DNA of 64,000 bases from Trichopria drosophilae (lineage: Eukaryota; Arthropoda; Insecta; Hymenoptera; Diapriidae), in the NCBI GenBank assembly GCA_030407085.1, contig CM059583.1, forward strand, positions 24,960,001 through 25,024,000. Direction: 5' to 3'. Every line of letters starts with the position of its first letter. The stretch's first letter is position 1. The notes beneath the pieces are model-generated. The model made no database searches and was not told the origin of the DNA. It was given only the letters and a program-made list of their open reading frames with translations. This document shows positions 46,390 through 58,393 of this stretch, in pieces. The position numbers and the translations under genes are program-made.

Positions 46390-47275
46390 AGTATTGTTAG
46401 GTGATGAAGAAAATGAAAGTTTAGCATCACCTGACAGTGAAGACGAGGAATGGCTTCCTGCATATGATCTTGATCTTGAGCTATCTGATAATGAGCAAAA
46501 GAGTTATTATGAGGTTGAGTTTCAGAAAGATGTCAATAGTGATGAGGAGTCTAAATGGAGAAGCTGCAGAAGAAGAAAATGAAGATGTGGTCACACGTGC
46601 CGAAAAAGAATCAAGCCGTAATTCTGCTCAGCACGATGCATGCCAATGTTGTAATTTCAGATGCACTTCATCAAAAGCCAGATATGATGTTTACAAAAAG
46701 AGAAAAGCTGGAATGGATAGAATGGATGAAATTTGCTCAAGATATACGACACAATGGTGAACATCCAGATGGCCGCTAGTTTTCTTCTTCAATATTCTTG
46801 ACATTTCTGCTTTAGCAGCATACATCATTTATTATGAGAATGATAAAATGATTAAAGAAAAGACAAATCGGAGGAAACTTTTGTTGGAACAAGCTGGCAG
46901 AAGAGTTAGCCATGCCCATGATTGAAGAGAGAGCTTCAAACCAACAAATTGTACGAAACTCATGGCTACAAAATTGGCAGTTGAAAGCTACATCGACTGT
47001 ATTACAGTTACAGCGGAAGTCGTTGTAGACAATCAGCCACGTGATACGACTGGTAGAAAAGTAGTAGTTGGAGCATGCCATATTTGTAACAAACAACCAA
47101 TTAGGAAACGCCGAAAGATAAGAAAGAGGTGCGTTTCATGCCAAAAGCCAGTTTGCGATGAGCACACAGCCAAAATTACGAAATGTTTTGAATGTAACTA
47201 TTATTATATAAGGGGTACGCGAGTGGTACATACATGTGCTTTTTCCAAATTAACAAAAAAAAAATATTTTTAAAA
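46390..47275 (+). pseudogene. Decayed piggyBac-type transposase
   Basis: The N-terminal part (46390-46580) is acidic (SPDSEDEEWLPAYDLDLELS), as in piggyBac transposases. A large internal deletion removes most of the catalytic domain. The remainder reads, in shifted frames, KKRKAGMDRMDEICSRYT (near the third catalytic Asp, about 46695-46752), RWPLVFFFNILDISALAAY (about 46768-46825), and the C-terminal cysteine-rich domain CHICNK...KRCVSCQKPVCDEH...CFEC (47076-47198) that binds the transposon ends. At least three frameshifts and an in-frame stop show that it is dead. It could be the remnant of the activity that mobilised the TTAA-flanked MITEs here, but their ends have not been matched. Confidence 0.8.
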
Positions 47276-47279
47276 ATCA

Positions 47280-49135
47280 ACATTTTTTTAATACATGATT
47301 TCATAGAAAATTAGTCAAATCGTAGGGATCCGAGAGGATTTTAGTTTTTCTTTTACTTTAGGAATGGGAATAATGTTTATTAAAGACTTTGTCAACGAAA
47401 CAAGATTTTTGAAAAATTGTTATGGAAAGTGTCGGAATTTCCTCCATTTTCAATCTTTTCAGTCTTGTCTGGGCTTATTTTGTTCAAATGTGTCTCGAAA
47501 AGTGACAAATTTCGATAACCAATAATACATTTTTTTTAAACAAAAAATAATACGTTTTTTTATTGGCGTATTTTTCTATATAATATATAATGTAAAACAA
47601 AAACGCAGAACAACTAAAAATCATAAAAATCGTGGAGTGTTAAACAAAAATTTGACGAACTTTTCACTTTAGAAACCAAAAATAACACATTTTTAACACA
47701 AGTTTATTGTAAGCTTGGAAGAAGTTTAATGCAATAAAACGAATGGAACTTCCAATTTTTACCATGAAAAAATTCCAGAAACAGCAAATTCTAATTTTAC
47801 AAAAACAACACAAGAAAAGTTATTTTTAATACAAAAATAGGTAAGAATTCAACTTATATCATCAAGAACTAATCATAATGAATATGAAATCATTTTTCAA
47901 ATTTTTCATACTTTAAAAAAGCATAAAAATATAATTCAAATCACTAATAAAAATTAATATATAATAAAAATTGTAACGAAAGCTGAAATAACCTTTAAAA
48001 TCATTGAAGATCCGTTAATTGATAAAATATATTTTTATAATATACCTTTAATTTTTTTAAAATGGTTTTTGAATTGTTTATACTTTAAAACATTATACAA
48101 AAATCTTATAAATAAACAATTCAAACAAAAATGTAACATAAAAAAACTCAGCTTTAAAATAATTAAAAAACTTTCAAGTCACATAAGTATTCTGGACAGC
48201 AATTAAAATTTACAACACTTAAAAATTAAACGGAAAAAACCTCTGAAAAATCATTAAAAGTTACGACTTTAACTTTCTTTTAACGAATTTAAATTATGCT
48301 GCTATATAATGAACGAATTATGTGGAATTTTTAAAATATTTTCGTCATTTTTTCAAAATATTTAAAACATTTCCAGATGTTTCTCTTTTGAAATCAGAAA
48401 GTAATGTAAACTATTCTAATGAAGTTAATGAGCATCAAAAATGAATTGACATACTCATTAGAACGACTTTTTTTGTAATTTTTTTCATGAAAACTTAATC
48501 ATATTTAATATCATTAAAAATAATATAATTTAAAAACAAATTTTTCAATTTTATATTAAATAACTGTATCAGAATTTTATATAAAAGAAAAATATAAACG
48601 AAATTTTTCCTTAAAACTGAAATAACCTTTAAAAAACTGAAATTTAATAAAAATGTTTAAAAAACAACAATACATTTTACCATTTTTTAATCGTCACATA
48701 AAAATTAGTAATAAAATAACAAAAAATCGGTTTTAATAAAAAAATGTACCAATTCATTTTCGAGAATTATCCAGATTTAAAATCACAAAATTTCTTAAAT
48801 ATTTTATACTTTATGGTAGTTATTTTTGTATATTTCGGAAAAATGTTTAATAACGTTTCCATTACTCTAATTTTCACTAATAATGACAAATTATTGAATA
48901 GAGAAAGTAATATTATTCTTGACGTCAGCTTCAAAAATTTTCAAAAATCACACAAAAAACTCGTAAAAAATCATTTTCTCGAAAAAGTAAGCAGTTACTC
49001 GTTAAAATTCATTAATTTTCAAAAATTCTTAACTGACGAAAAGCAGAACAATTTCGTCATTAATAAAAATCATTTAACAACTATTTTTTCAATCTTTTTT
49101 AAGAACAGTAATGCTTTCTCTCATCAATAATATCA
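47280..49135. other. AT-rich intergenic DNA, nothing recognised
   Basis: Highly AT-rich sequence. The 128-codon plus-strand frame at 48744-49130 is dominated by F, N, K and I, mirrors the base composition, and has no domain signature, so it is not called as a gene. Confidence 0.4.
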
Positions 49136-49140
49136 TTAAT

Positions 49141-49247
49141 AATCAACATATATTTATTGTTTTTTATGGCCATAAAAACCCAGGGCTTGATTTTGTCATA
49201 TTCAGAACTGTGTAATGTCTATAAAAAACAATAAATATATGTTGATT
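49141..49247. repeat. 107-bp unit with perfect 27-bp inverted ends
   Basis: AATCAACATATATTTATTG...(27 bp, 49141-49167) is exactly complementary to 49221-49247. The 53-bp centre contains TGGCCATAAAAACCCAGGGC. Perfect arms in otherwise drifting AT-rich DNA point to a recent insertion, a tiny MITE, or a hairpin RNA. Confidence 0.7.
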
Positions 49248-49499
49248 GAGAAAAACGGTTCATGACTATATTTAATTTATATTATCATTAACAATGCAAA
49301 TTATCCATAAATCTCATAACCTAACAACATCAATTGGGTATCATTTTACAAATTAATGTAAAAACTTAAAAAAGCGATAAAAATACCTGACAAACCCACA
49401 ATCTCTGAATAAAAAACCAAATCCCTTGTAGAAAGTCAGAAAAAGCCTTGATTTATATTATAAAAGAAAACACAACAAACAAATATGGCCGAAGGTAAA

Positions 49500-50450
49500 G
49501 AAAGGAAGATTTTGTAACGAATCGAAGCGTCGCGGGTAGATAACGCGAATCCGGAAATATTCGAGAGTTGCCGAAAATTGCGAATAAAAAACATAGAGAA
49601 ATCTCAAAGAAAGAAAGAAACCGATATATATATATATGTATATATATATAAAGAGAGAAAGAGAGAGAGAGAGAAAGAAATCGTGTCTCTTAAAGAGCGA
49701 AAGTCGTGAGAGATAGCGAGATAAAAAGATCGGGCGAGATAAAGACAGAGAAAGGAAAGAGAGGATCCTACGTCAGGAATAAATTCTCTCCGTCTCTCTC
49801 TGGCTCGTTGACTCTCGGCGGGGCGCGAGGGGGAGGGGGAATCGAGCGCGCCGGTTATAAGGCGCACAGCGCGGCGAATCGAAAGAGCGAGAAAGAGAAG
49901 GAGGATACGAGAGAACCGGGTCCGGGTCAATACGACGTGAGAGCGAGCGAGTAAGAGGGAGGTGAGGTACAGGGGAGGGGGACGAACCAACGAGAGAGAG
50001 AAGGAAAGAGAGAGAGGTGCAGGCTCGCATTCCCAGGGCTAGGCTAACTAATCAACGAATCGAACGCGCGCGGCAAAGAGAGAGACGGAGAATGAGGAGA
50101 AGCGAACGAGAGAACCGGGAGAGATCGAAGAGGAATCGGGAGAAAAGAGAGGAGGAAAATATTGGAATAATGCCGTGGAGATGCAGAGAAAATAACGGGG
50201 AAGAGCGCCTAAGGGGGCGGCCAGGGGAGGGAGAGAAAGGCAAAATGGAGAACGTCGGAGATAAAATTAACAAAATAAAAAAAATAATAAATGCTTTTTG
50301 CGCAACCGTAAAATATTTTACAAAATATTTTATAATAATGTAACGAGAATATTTTTCCGATAATAATGGCGGCGACGAGCGAAGCCAGCGCGGCTAACGG
50401 GGAGGCGCGGCGAAACGTTTTAATTTATTAACATGCTAAAATGAAACGAT
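49500..50450. promoter_or_regulatory. GA-rich/GC-rich island, promoter-like
   Basis: A block of GAGAGA runs and CG-rich sequence (with TA microsatellite at 49623-49652) like that upstream of Dsp1. It ends in GCGCGGCTAACGGGGAGGCGCGG (in two pieces around 50389-50411). No exon is recognised on either strand. Possible distal promoter or enhancer, or the start of an unannotated transcript. Confidence 0.3.
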
Positions 50451-50533
50451 ATATATACATATTGCGTTACTCATAAATCAATAAAGTCGCTGGAATAACG
50501 CGGGGTGAAAATTTTGTACGCGGAAATACGTGG

Positions 50534-50860
50534 TCAGAATGGAAATGTGTTTTTCTGCAAGGTTTCATGTGCATAATCGACCAAGGAACGTCTTTCATCC
50601 GGCATTTTTTCTATCGGGTCTTTTTTTAATGGTAACGTTTGGTATCGCTGCATCTTTTCTTCTACTGAGACGAAAGATGGGTTGTTTATATCAGCTTTTG
50701 ATATTCCGAACAATTTTTTATACAATTTACATATTTTGTAAAACCGAAATCCTAAAAATTGTCTTCTCAGACTCAAATTCGAAGTCGGAATATATAGGAA
50801 ATGAAAATATGTGATGTTAGATTGTTCAATTTCGAGGTAAAAAGCGTCAAAGGGAGTATA
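50534..50860 (-). other. Unidentified coding-like frame
   Basis: The minus strand is open from 50860 to a TGA at 50536-50534. Its last 50 codons have a balanced, charged composition (SVEEKMQRYQTLPLKKDPIE, then MPDERRSLVDYAHETLQ) unlike the poly-F/K/N frames typical of this DNA. There is no in-frame ATG near the start. I do not recognise the family; it may be an exon, a pseudogene or a transposon fragment. Confidence 0.25.
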
Positions 50861-52441
50861 TCATTTCAAAAATTGTAGTTTTTTAAAAACTTGACATTTT
50901 GCAATCATTTTTTACTTCCTTGAACGTTTAAATAATAACGAGTTTTTAAGAAGTTTCTGTTTATGTATTTGTAAGAAAAAAATGTGGTATCCGACGTAAA
51001 TATCATGTTCTTGCAAAATATCAATAACAAATTTGTTTAAAATGGATGCTTAAAAAGTTATATCCAATTTATCGCTGAAAAATTGGATTTTTTCTATTGA
51101 CAATAATTTAAATGTCAAATTTTTTATACAAAACCATGATACATTCTTCTTCACCTAGAAAGGGCGTTTTCGAGTCCTATATTTTAAGACATGAAATAAA
51201 AAAATTTCAAATTACAATCCTCCAAAAACCCGAAATGAAATTGTTATTTAATTTCGGGATGATGCTCTAACTAAAAAACGATGAGTTTCTTCAAAAAATA
51301 ATAAAAATGAAAAGTTCTTAGAAATCATTGAGGAGTACACTGGAATTCTTCCAGATTTTTCTACAGATATTTTTTAGATAATTTTTTATTTTTATTTTTA
51401 TGAACATTCTAAAAAAATGTACGAACTAATCTGAAAAAAATCAAATATACTCTCTAATGAATTCAAAGCATTTTTTGTTCTCTGTAATTTTTCTCCAAAA
51501 GTTTAGTTTTCGAGGAAAAAATTACAAAACGTTTGAAATTTTCTATTTCGAAAACTCTTCGACCTCTTATTATTCTCTTTAAGAAGCTTTTAGTTTTTTA
51601 GTTAGTTTATCTTTACATCTTTTCAAAAATTTTAATTTTGTACTTTATTTTGAAAATCGAAATAGTAAATTTAATATCCCGGACTGTACATATCGCAAAT
51701 AACTTTTTCAGCTTTGGTATCAGAACAATTCTAGTGTAATATTCTGCAAGAACACGCAATTTTTCGTCTGATATTGTATGTCCAATATTTTTTTTTAAAC
51801 GTCATTTGGGATTTAATGGCGAGTTTGAGATTTTGAAAAATGAATAAAGCGTTTAAAAAATTCAAAATCTTCCATCAATTCTAAGAATTTTTGATTACTC
51901 AACATTTTTTCCGAAAGTTTATCATTTTCCAATAAAATTTCTAAAAGAAAATCTGGACAATTTCGTCCAAAAGTTCAGGAATTTTTTTTTGAACAAATTT
52001 TATGAAACAAAAAGTCAAAAAATATCTTGACATTTTTCTAAATTTTGTTTGAAGTGTTTTCAACTTTTCAAAATTTTCGGATTTTGAAAAGTGAATAAAG
52101 TATCAAAAAACTCATCAATCAATCAAACAACTTTTTGTTCCAAAAAATTTTGTCCGAAAATGTATTATTTTCAAATTAAAAAATCCTGGTCCTTTCGCTG
52201 ATTTTTTCGTGTTTTAGCCGTGTTGTTTTTAATAATTTTTTTAATATTTCTTATAATACAATATTTTTTGTTCTCGCTTAACTTTACTTAATTTTAGACC
52301 AAATAATATTCTTACTTTTCCGATTACTTGTTTATCTGACTACAAATTCTTTCCAAAATTGTCCTGCCATCCTAAAAAAATACTTTAGCGATTTGTGTTA
52401 TTCGATTTCAAGCTCGTCGACGGTCTTTATAAACGTGCGCG
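50861..52441. other. AT-rich intergenic DNA, nothing recognised
   Basis: Monotonous AT-rich sequence with many AAAATTTT-type words; no open frame or bounded repeat of note. Confidence 0.4.
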
Positions 52442-52705
52442 TCACATTTTATAAGCATGTTCGTGACCACTTTCTTTCAAAAATTGTATGCAGATGTCGT
52501 CGGCAGTAGGTTTGTAATTTCTGGCTAAAATAACACGTTTACGGCTTTTCATTAAAAAAAGATTAAGACCCCATTTAAAATGATAATATATTCCGTTCTG
52601 CCTTATTTTACGTAAGATGTTGCGATATGTTGCTATTACCACTGCATTATTTTTATTTATTTCATTCCTTGGGATTAATCCTGTCTTTAATTTATGTTCA
52701 CCAGG
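52442..52705 (-). other. Second unidentified coding-like frame
   Basis: An 87-codon open stretch on the minus strand ends at TGA 52444-52442. The peptide is basic and well mixed (PGEHKLKTGLIPRNEIN, VIATYRNILRKIRQNGIYYH, KSRKRVILARNYKPTADDIC). Upstream it runs into an A12 homopolymer without a start codon or splice acceptor. It is on the same strand as the frame at 50534-50860, 1.6 kb away, so both could be parts of one degraded mobile element or unknown gene. No family recognised. Confidence 0.25.
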
Positions 52706-53279
52706 GTAAGTATTTTTTTTTTTTACATTAATCTACTATTTCAAATGTTGTTATTAATGTCAATTTCCTTTTGTTCTTTAATTTATATAAAAAAAAGTAT
52801 CAAAAGCATTCAAAATAAAACAAGTATCTTTGTACCAGTCTCTTTACAAATCGTATTTCAGTTCTTCCGACACTTAAGCGTCTATTATCGAACCGTTCCT
52901 ATTCATCATTAAATGCGCAACAAAAAATTTCTTTTCAGGCATTTTACAACGCACATTTCATTCGGATTTACTCATTCGCCAATGAGAAACGGACGTAAAC
53001 AACGACAAGTGATTTCTTGTCCCTTCGAGTTAAACATATTTGTTAATTTTCGAGGCGCGTCTATACCAAAAAAATGACGTATTCGCTATTTTTTTGAAAA
53101 TATTTTACGCCTCGACGTACGTATAATAAATTACAACTTTTACACGAGCAAAAAGTACTAAGGCCTGTCACGGGAGATAACGCATTGCGCGCGGCGTATT
53201 AATAAGACATAAATAATAAATGACGTCGGTAATATTCGGCGTACCAATTCTCTCCGGTATTAAAAGCAACAATTTTTTA

Positions 53280-53780
53280 CCCTGAATTATCGATCGCTTT
53301 GAAAAACCTCACCATTGGAATACCGACCATGAGAAACCGCACGATTTTTCTTATCGTTAAAATGTACATTCCAGAATATTTCTGTAAGGTTCTCTCGCAG
53401 CAAAATAGAAAATTTCGCAGAGAGAGAGAAAAGTGGAGAAAAAATGAAGCAAATCGATAGAAATGAGAAAATAACGAAAAAAAAAAACCAAGGACGGAAG
53501 AAGGCACCGGGAAAGAATTATCGAGAGATCGGGTTCGATCGGAGTTTGCCGAACGTTCCCGAGGTCGAGAGAGTCCCTAGTGGTCCTCGCTGTGTGTGAG
53601 TGCGTCCGTGCGCCGCCTGGCTGCGCATACGTGTGGGTAAGTAACGCGCAACCCTTCGGGTTTCGGGCAACCCCCTTTTTTCCCCTCGCGCGGGCCATGT
53701 GGCGCAACAGTCGTGTGGAACTGCGCAAGAACATACCGGGTGTTCGCCGACAAAAGGAGACACCCGAGCACGATGAAAGG
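53280..53780 (+). promoter_or_regulatory. GC-rich island with a plus-strand splice donor
   Basis: CG-rich sequence with GA runs is followed by CGTGTGG|GTAAGTAAC (GT at 53638-53639), a strong plus-strand donor. This is the pattern of a noncoding first exon of a gene reading rightwards out of the window. Overlapping frames on the minus strand are compositional. No protein evidence. Confidence 0.3.
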
Positions 53781-53786
53781 GCGATT

Positions 53787-53870
53787 ATTTTATATATATC
53801 ATATATATATATATAAGTGTATATATGTATTCTAATATATATGTGCATATATGTATGTATATACACGTAT
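53787..53870. repeat. TA/TG-rich compound microsatellite
   Basis: Alternating TA with interspersed TG/TA and TATG units directly after the GC-rich island. Confidence 0.85.
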
Positions 53871-55668
53871 AGGACGGCATTACCCGCGTCTTTTCCCGCT
53901 GTGTTTACCGGCGACACACAGATGATGCGTATTCCGGTTATGCGCGAGCCCCGATTGGCCGAACCTTTCGCAAATTTCACGTATTGCCGGTGATTTACCG
54001 GCCAATTTCAATTCCAGATGGCATTTTTTTTTCTGGATGCGCATAGGGCCCAATTAGGCTGTTTGTATGGCCGATGATGCATGGGGATAAAGAGAGCGGA
54101 AGAATATATATGCATTAACTGACTTCGGCCCATTGTGGCAGTGTCTCTTTCGATTAAAATTTAATCGAGTGTGCCTTAACGTCTACTTTGATATTCAAAT
54201 TTGGCTTTTTTAAAGCTTTTTCGGGATGCCGGTATTGTACTGTATCTTTTACTGACATTGGAATCTGAGTGATATCGCTACCGAGGAAAATGGCGAAAAG
54301 TCGATTTTGCATACAAAAGAAACGTCGTCGAACGAAATTAAGATTACAAATTATTCATTTTTTTAGAATTTTTCTATTTTTATGAAGATACCTAAATAGT
54401 TTTTTTTTCAAAAACTATTACCGAAACTGACAAGAAATAGCTCATAAAGTTTTTGTAAATGTTTGATGAAAATGGGACATTTTTCGGACATCCATAACCT
54501 CAAAAATGTTTGGTATCATATAACAAAACAATTTTTCTTACATAATATTTTTTTTTTCAGACCATATTTACAGTGTTGACTAGTTTTTGACATTAATTTT
54601 GACGAAATTGAAAATATTGATACTGTACAATTTCCAAAATATTTTTTGAAATAAAATCTTGTATACTTCAATAATATGCAAAAAATAGCTGATAAACCTT
54701 TCGATATATTACCTCGTGGAAAGAAATTCAGACCACATTTTTTCAATGCATTTTTGCGTCCTGAATACAAATACGACAATAAAAATTGAAAGCCGGCATC
54801 TTTAAAAAAGACTCGGAAAATCGTATATTTTTAAGTTTATTTTAAAAAGTATAAATCGTAGAAAAAAAAGTTTCAAATAAATAATGTAGACCGAAAAATT
54901 CTGCACACAAAAGATCTCTTTCTAATATGAGCTTTGGAGAAGTTCATTATGTCCAATGTCGTTGCTTATTTACGAGCTTATCGCTAATAATATTAGGAAG
55001 AAAATACATGTAACCGTTTTTGCCGACATTTTTTCGATCGACATTTTTTCTTTGAAACATTTTGTCGTAGGATTTGTGTCTTGAAGAAAAATAAAAAAAA
55101 ATACACGATTTTTGGCGAAATTATATTGTTACATTTGCATTCAGAAGGCAAAAATACGTCGACATATTGTCACTGACTTTTTGTTTGCAGAAGTAGTTAT
55201 GGATCGGTTTACCAAAAAGTTATTTTCGGTAGTTTTTACTAAAAATAAAAACATTTTCAATTTTCTCTGATATATTAATTTGTTGTGGAAAAATATTTCT
55301 CTATTTGACTGTCTTTTACCACTAAAATATTCAAAAGTCATTTTAAATGATTGTATTCTTTATCTATCAAATTTCAATTGAAAGAATATTGAGAAAATTA
55401 TTTGAGGTTCACAAAATTTAAAAAGTTCCGGTAAAAATTACATCTAACTTGCCGAATAAAATAATGTATTATCTCCAGTAAAATTTCGGATTTTTTTACT
55501 AAACGTTTTTGAGAAATCAAGGGATTTTTTAAATAAAAAGTTACTAAATACTTTTTGAAATCAAGCTTATCTTGGGCATTTCGCATAAAAATGAGAAAAA
55601 CGTTTATTAAAAAAACACGACATTGTTCTAGTGTCACAGACTCCTAACAAGATTTTGTAACTGAAGTT
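53871..55668. other. Intergenic DNA without recognised features
   Basis: 53871-54180 is of balanced composition, possibly the flank of the GC-rich island. The rest is AT-rich with no supported exon or repeat boundary. Confidence 0.4.
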
Positions 55669-56303
55669 TTTTCACACTCTGAGCGCAAAATTTTATTATG
55701 CTTCCTGTATAGAGAGAGCAAAATTGCACTTTCTCTCCCTAGGCAGGAAAATCGCAGGTTGTCTCCCTAGGGAGCAAAATACGCTTTTTCACACTCTGAG
55801 CGCAAAATAACACGATCTGGTGAGAACGCAATATGTGTAACATAGAAGAATAGGTATTTACAGACTCGTGCTTTCTAGTTGCACAATGTACTATTTTCAT
55901 GCGACCGGGAGAGAAAGCCACATTTTTCTCCAGCGATATAGGGAGCAAAATGCTGCAGAGCGCAAAATCGAGTTCTACTCCCGGAGTGTTAAAATAGTAA
56001 TTTGCACTCGGTGTGTGAAAAACTCATTTTGTTTCCGGATATTTTTTTAATTTTATGTATTATTTAATGGGCGGAATCACCCTTTTACGCAGTTTTTGCA
56101 TATAATCAATTGTAATATTTGCGAGAGTTGTAGATCAACTTAAGTTATGGCGCCGTATTTCACGTTTGTGTATGAAATGTAGGAACTGCATAAACAAGTA
56201 CAAGGGATATATTTATTTTGCTACCTAGGTAGAGTTAGTGCGATTTTGCTCTTTCGGTATAGGGAGCAAAATAGCACTTTTTCTCTCTGGGGAACAAAAT
56301 AAG
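55669..56303. repeat. Cluster of GGGAGCAAAAT / CTGAGCGCAAAA motifs
   Basis: TCACACTCTGAGCGCAAAA occurs at 55672-55690 and 55789-55807. CTCCCTAGGGAGCAAAAT occurs at 55762-55780, with variants at 55734-55752, 55938-55951, 56259-56272 and about 56285-56300. AGAGCGCAAAATCG is at 55957-55970. The words are unevenly spaced and several are palindromic (CTCCCTAGGGAG). An inverted copy of the CTCTGAGCGCAAAA word is at 62493-62512. Confidence 0.55.
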
Positions 56304-57201
56304 TATATTCGCGCGAAAAATGATGTTCGGATATAATCATAATGTTAAAATCTAAATTTTTATGATAACTTTTCATTTTATTAATTTTCTCTTCTTTATA
56401 TAATTTTATAAAAATGTAAAAAACTCTAAGTATACTTCAAATTAAATGCGAAACAAACAAAATATTGAACGTCACACTTTCTTGTGGTCGTTACGGATTA
56501 TCTTAGTTTATTCCATCATTAACACGATTTAAATGATTAATTTTTATTCTGTCATAATTCTTATTAATTGTACTCTTTTTTATTAAACAAAAAAAAAACA
56601 ATTAATCAAAAGAAAACCGCAGAAAAGATAAAAAATTTGTACGTAAATACTATGAATCGCTGCTACTTCTTTTTTTTTATTCCCGGTCTAATAAGGCAGG
56701 AATATTTCAGATGGAACAGTCACGATTCGAGATTGCACTCCCGATATAAAATCCCAATAAAGATGCTGGGGAAGAACTCGATCGGAACGCTGCTTATCGG
56801 TATTTGGGATGCTGCGGAATTCGTATAAGGGGTTACCGTTGACTTTTCTCATTCATTCCCTTTTCGAACCCCACGCAATTCACGTACACGACTAAGATAC
56901 GGATATACAAGGAAATCATTTGCAATTGAATCGGAATTATATTATACACGTATGGATCGTGCCATGCCAATCGGATCACCCCAATTTTCGACTGGGAAGT
57001 ACTAATTTGATGAAAATTAAAATCCAGGGCAAAAAATCGAAAATAAATATTCGAATTTTTAAGACTTTTCATTGTAATTTGTTGTAAAAATATGACATTT
57101 TACGAATGTTTATGAAATTTTTCGAAAATTGGAAGTAAACATCCATGTTTTGCACATTTATATCATATAAAATGTCAAAAATGAATGAAACATAACGTTA
57201 A

Positions 57202-57575
57202 GGCGGTTCTAAAGTAGTCGGCCGATAAGGTAGGAATTTTCTTAGAAAAACGTAAATCATATATGTCTGAATGAATTTTTCAAAATTTGGATTCTGTATG
57301 GATAATTCTACTTTCTATATCAGAACTCGTACAAAAATGCCAAACTAGTTAAATAAGAATCGAACGAGAGTTGTTGGAAATAAATAAAACTTGCATATTT
57401 CTAATAGTTCTCGTTCAATTCCTAGTTAATTTTGTTTTGCATCCGTTAATTGGTCTCATATAGTAATTAGAATCATTCTTACAGAATCCGAATATTGACA
57501 AATTGATTCAGACATTTTTAATTTACATTTTTAACGTAAATTCTTACCTTATCAGCGGAACACTTTAGAACCGCC
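57202..57575. mobile_element. TTAA-flanked MITE, copy 2 (best preserved)
   Basis: TTAA (57198-57201) precedes GGCGGTTCTAAAGTAGTCGG and CCGATAAGGTAGGAATTTTC. The right end is CTTACCTTATCAGCGG, then AACACTTTAGAACCGCC, followed by ATAA, a one-base variant of TTAA. The interior matches the 23611 copy. Length 374 bp and noncoding. Confidence 0.8.
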
Positions 57576-57581
57576 ATAAAA

Positions 57582-57893
57582 GAGTGTTACAGCTGCTCGG
57601 TTGATAACGTCAATTTCTAACCTAAAATATTGATATAAAACAGGAACTGAATCCATTTCTACGTTCAAATATATTTCACGGTCATTTTATGTGTTTTTTC
57701 TGAATGTATGTAAAATTTCAACAAAATCGTTGAGAATTTACAAAAATAATATTGAAATTGCGAACCGATTTTGCGAAAAATTGACATACATTTATAAAAA
57801 AAACCGTCTAAAATTACCTTAAAATTTGACCTTTTTATATTTTGAATATTTTAAGTTAGGAATTGACGTTATTGCTCGAGCGACTGTGGCGTA
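57582..57893. mobile_element. Foldback element adjacent to the TTAA MITE
   Basis: GTTACAGCTGCTCGGTTGAT, then AACGTCAATTTCTAACCTAAAATATT, is inverted as AATATTTTAAGTTAGGAATTGACGTT and ATTGCTCGAGCGACTGTGGC on the right. The centre is AT-rich and noncoding. Confidence 0.6.
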
Positions 57894-57898
57894 GACCC

Positions 57899-57935
57899 TT
57901 AAGGCGGTTCTAAAGTGCTCGGTCGATAAGTGTAC
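57899..57935 (+). mobile_element. Isolated left end of a TTAA MITE
   Basis: TTAA|GGCGGTTCTAAAGTGCTCGG and TCGATAAG repeat the first 30 bp of the copy at 57202, then similarity stops. Probably a truncated insertion. Confidence 0.55.
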
Positions 57936-58056
57936 TTTTACGCCCTTGTTAGGTAATATTCTATTATTGCACCATGATACTGAAACCATTTAAGCAAAAT
58001 TGAGCATTTCTCCAGTGATCTGAATACATTTTCTTGACGTTACGAAAGATCACACT

Positions 58057-58352
58057 TTAAGAGGTTGCTAAGTTGTACCGTCGATAAGGTAGGAATTTTC
58101 ACTAAAAATCGTAAATAAAAAATGACTGAATCGATTTTTCTAAAATTCGGGTTCTGTAAGGGCAATTGTAGTTATTTTGTATGGTATCCTAGAAAATTCC
58201 GAAAACATTAAATGAAAACTTACCGAGAATTTTCGGAAAGAAAAGTAAAAATCACTTATTTCCGAAAATTCTCGTTCAGTTCTCAATGAATTTCTTTGGC
58301 ATTTTCTAGGATACCATATATAGTCTATTAATATAGTCATTAAAATCTCGAA
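58057..58352. mobile_element. TTAA MITE, copy lacking its right end
   Basis: TTAA (58057-58060) then GAGGTTGCTAAGTTGTACCG and TCGATAAGGTAGGAATTTTC. The interior has an extra inverted pair, GGTATCCTAGAAAATTCCGA... against ...GGCATTTTCTAGGATACC, and the complementary TTCGG/CCGAA segments. The right terminal repeat is missing; the giant palindrome begins 40 bp further on. Confidence 0.6.
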
Positions 58353-58393
58353 AATATTAGTTTACTCAAAATGAAAAATTCGTAGGGGTCAAT

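Noticed and set aside
48744..49130. 128-codon plus-strand frame
   Set aside because: Composition (F, N, K, I) simply reflects AT-rich DNA; no recognisable motif.
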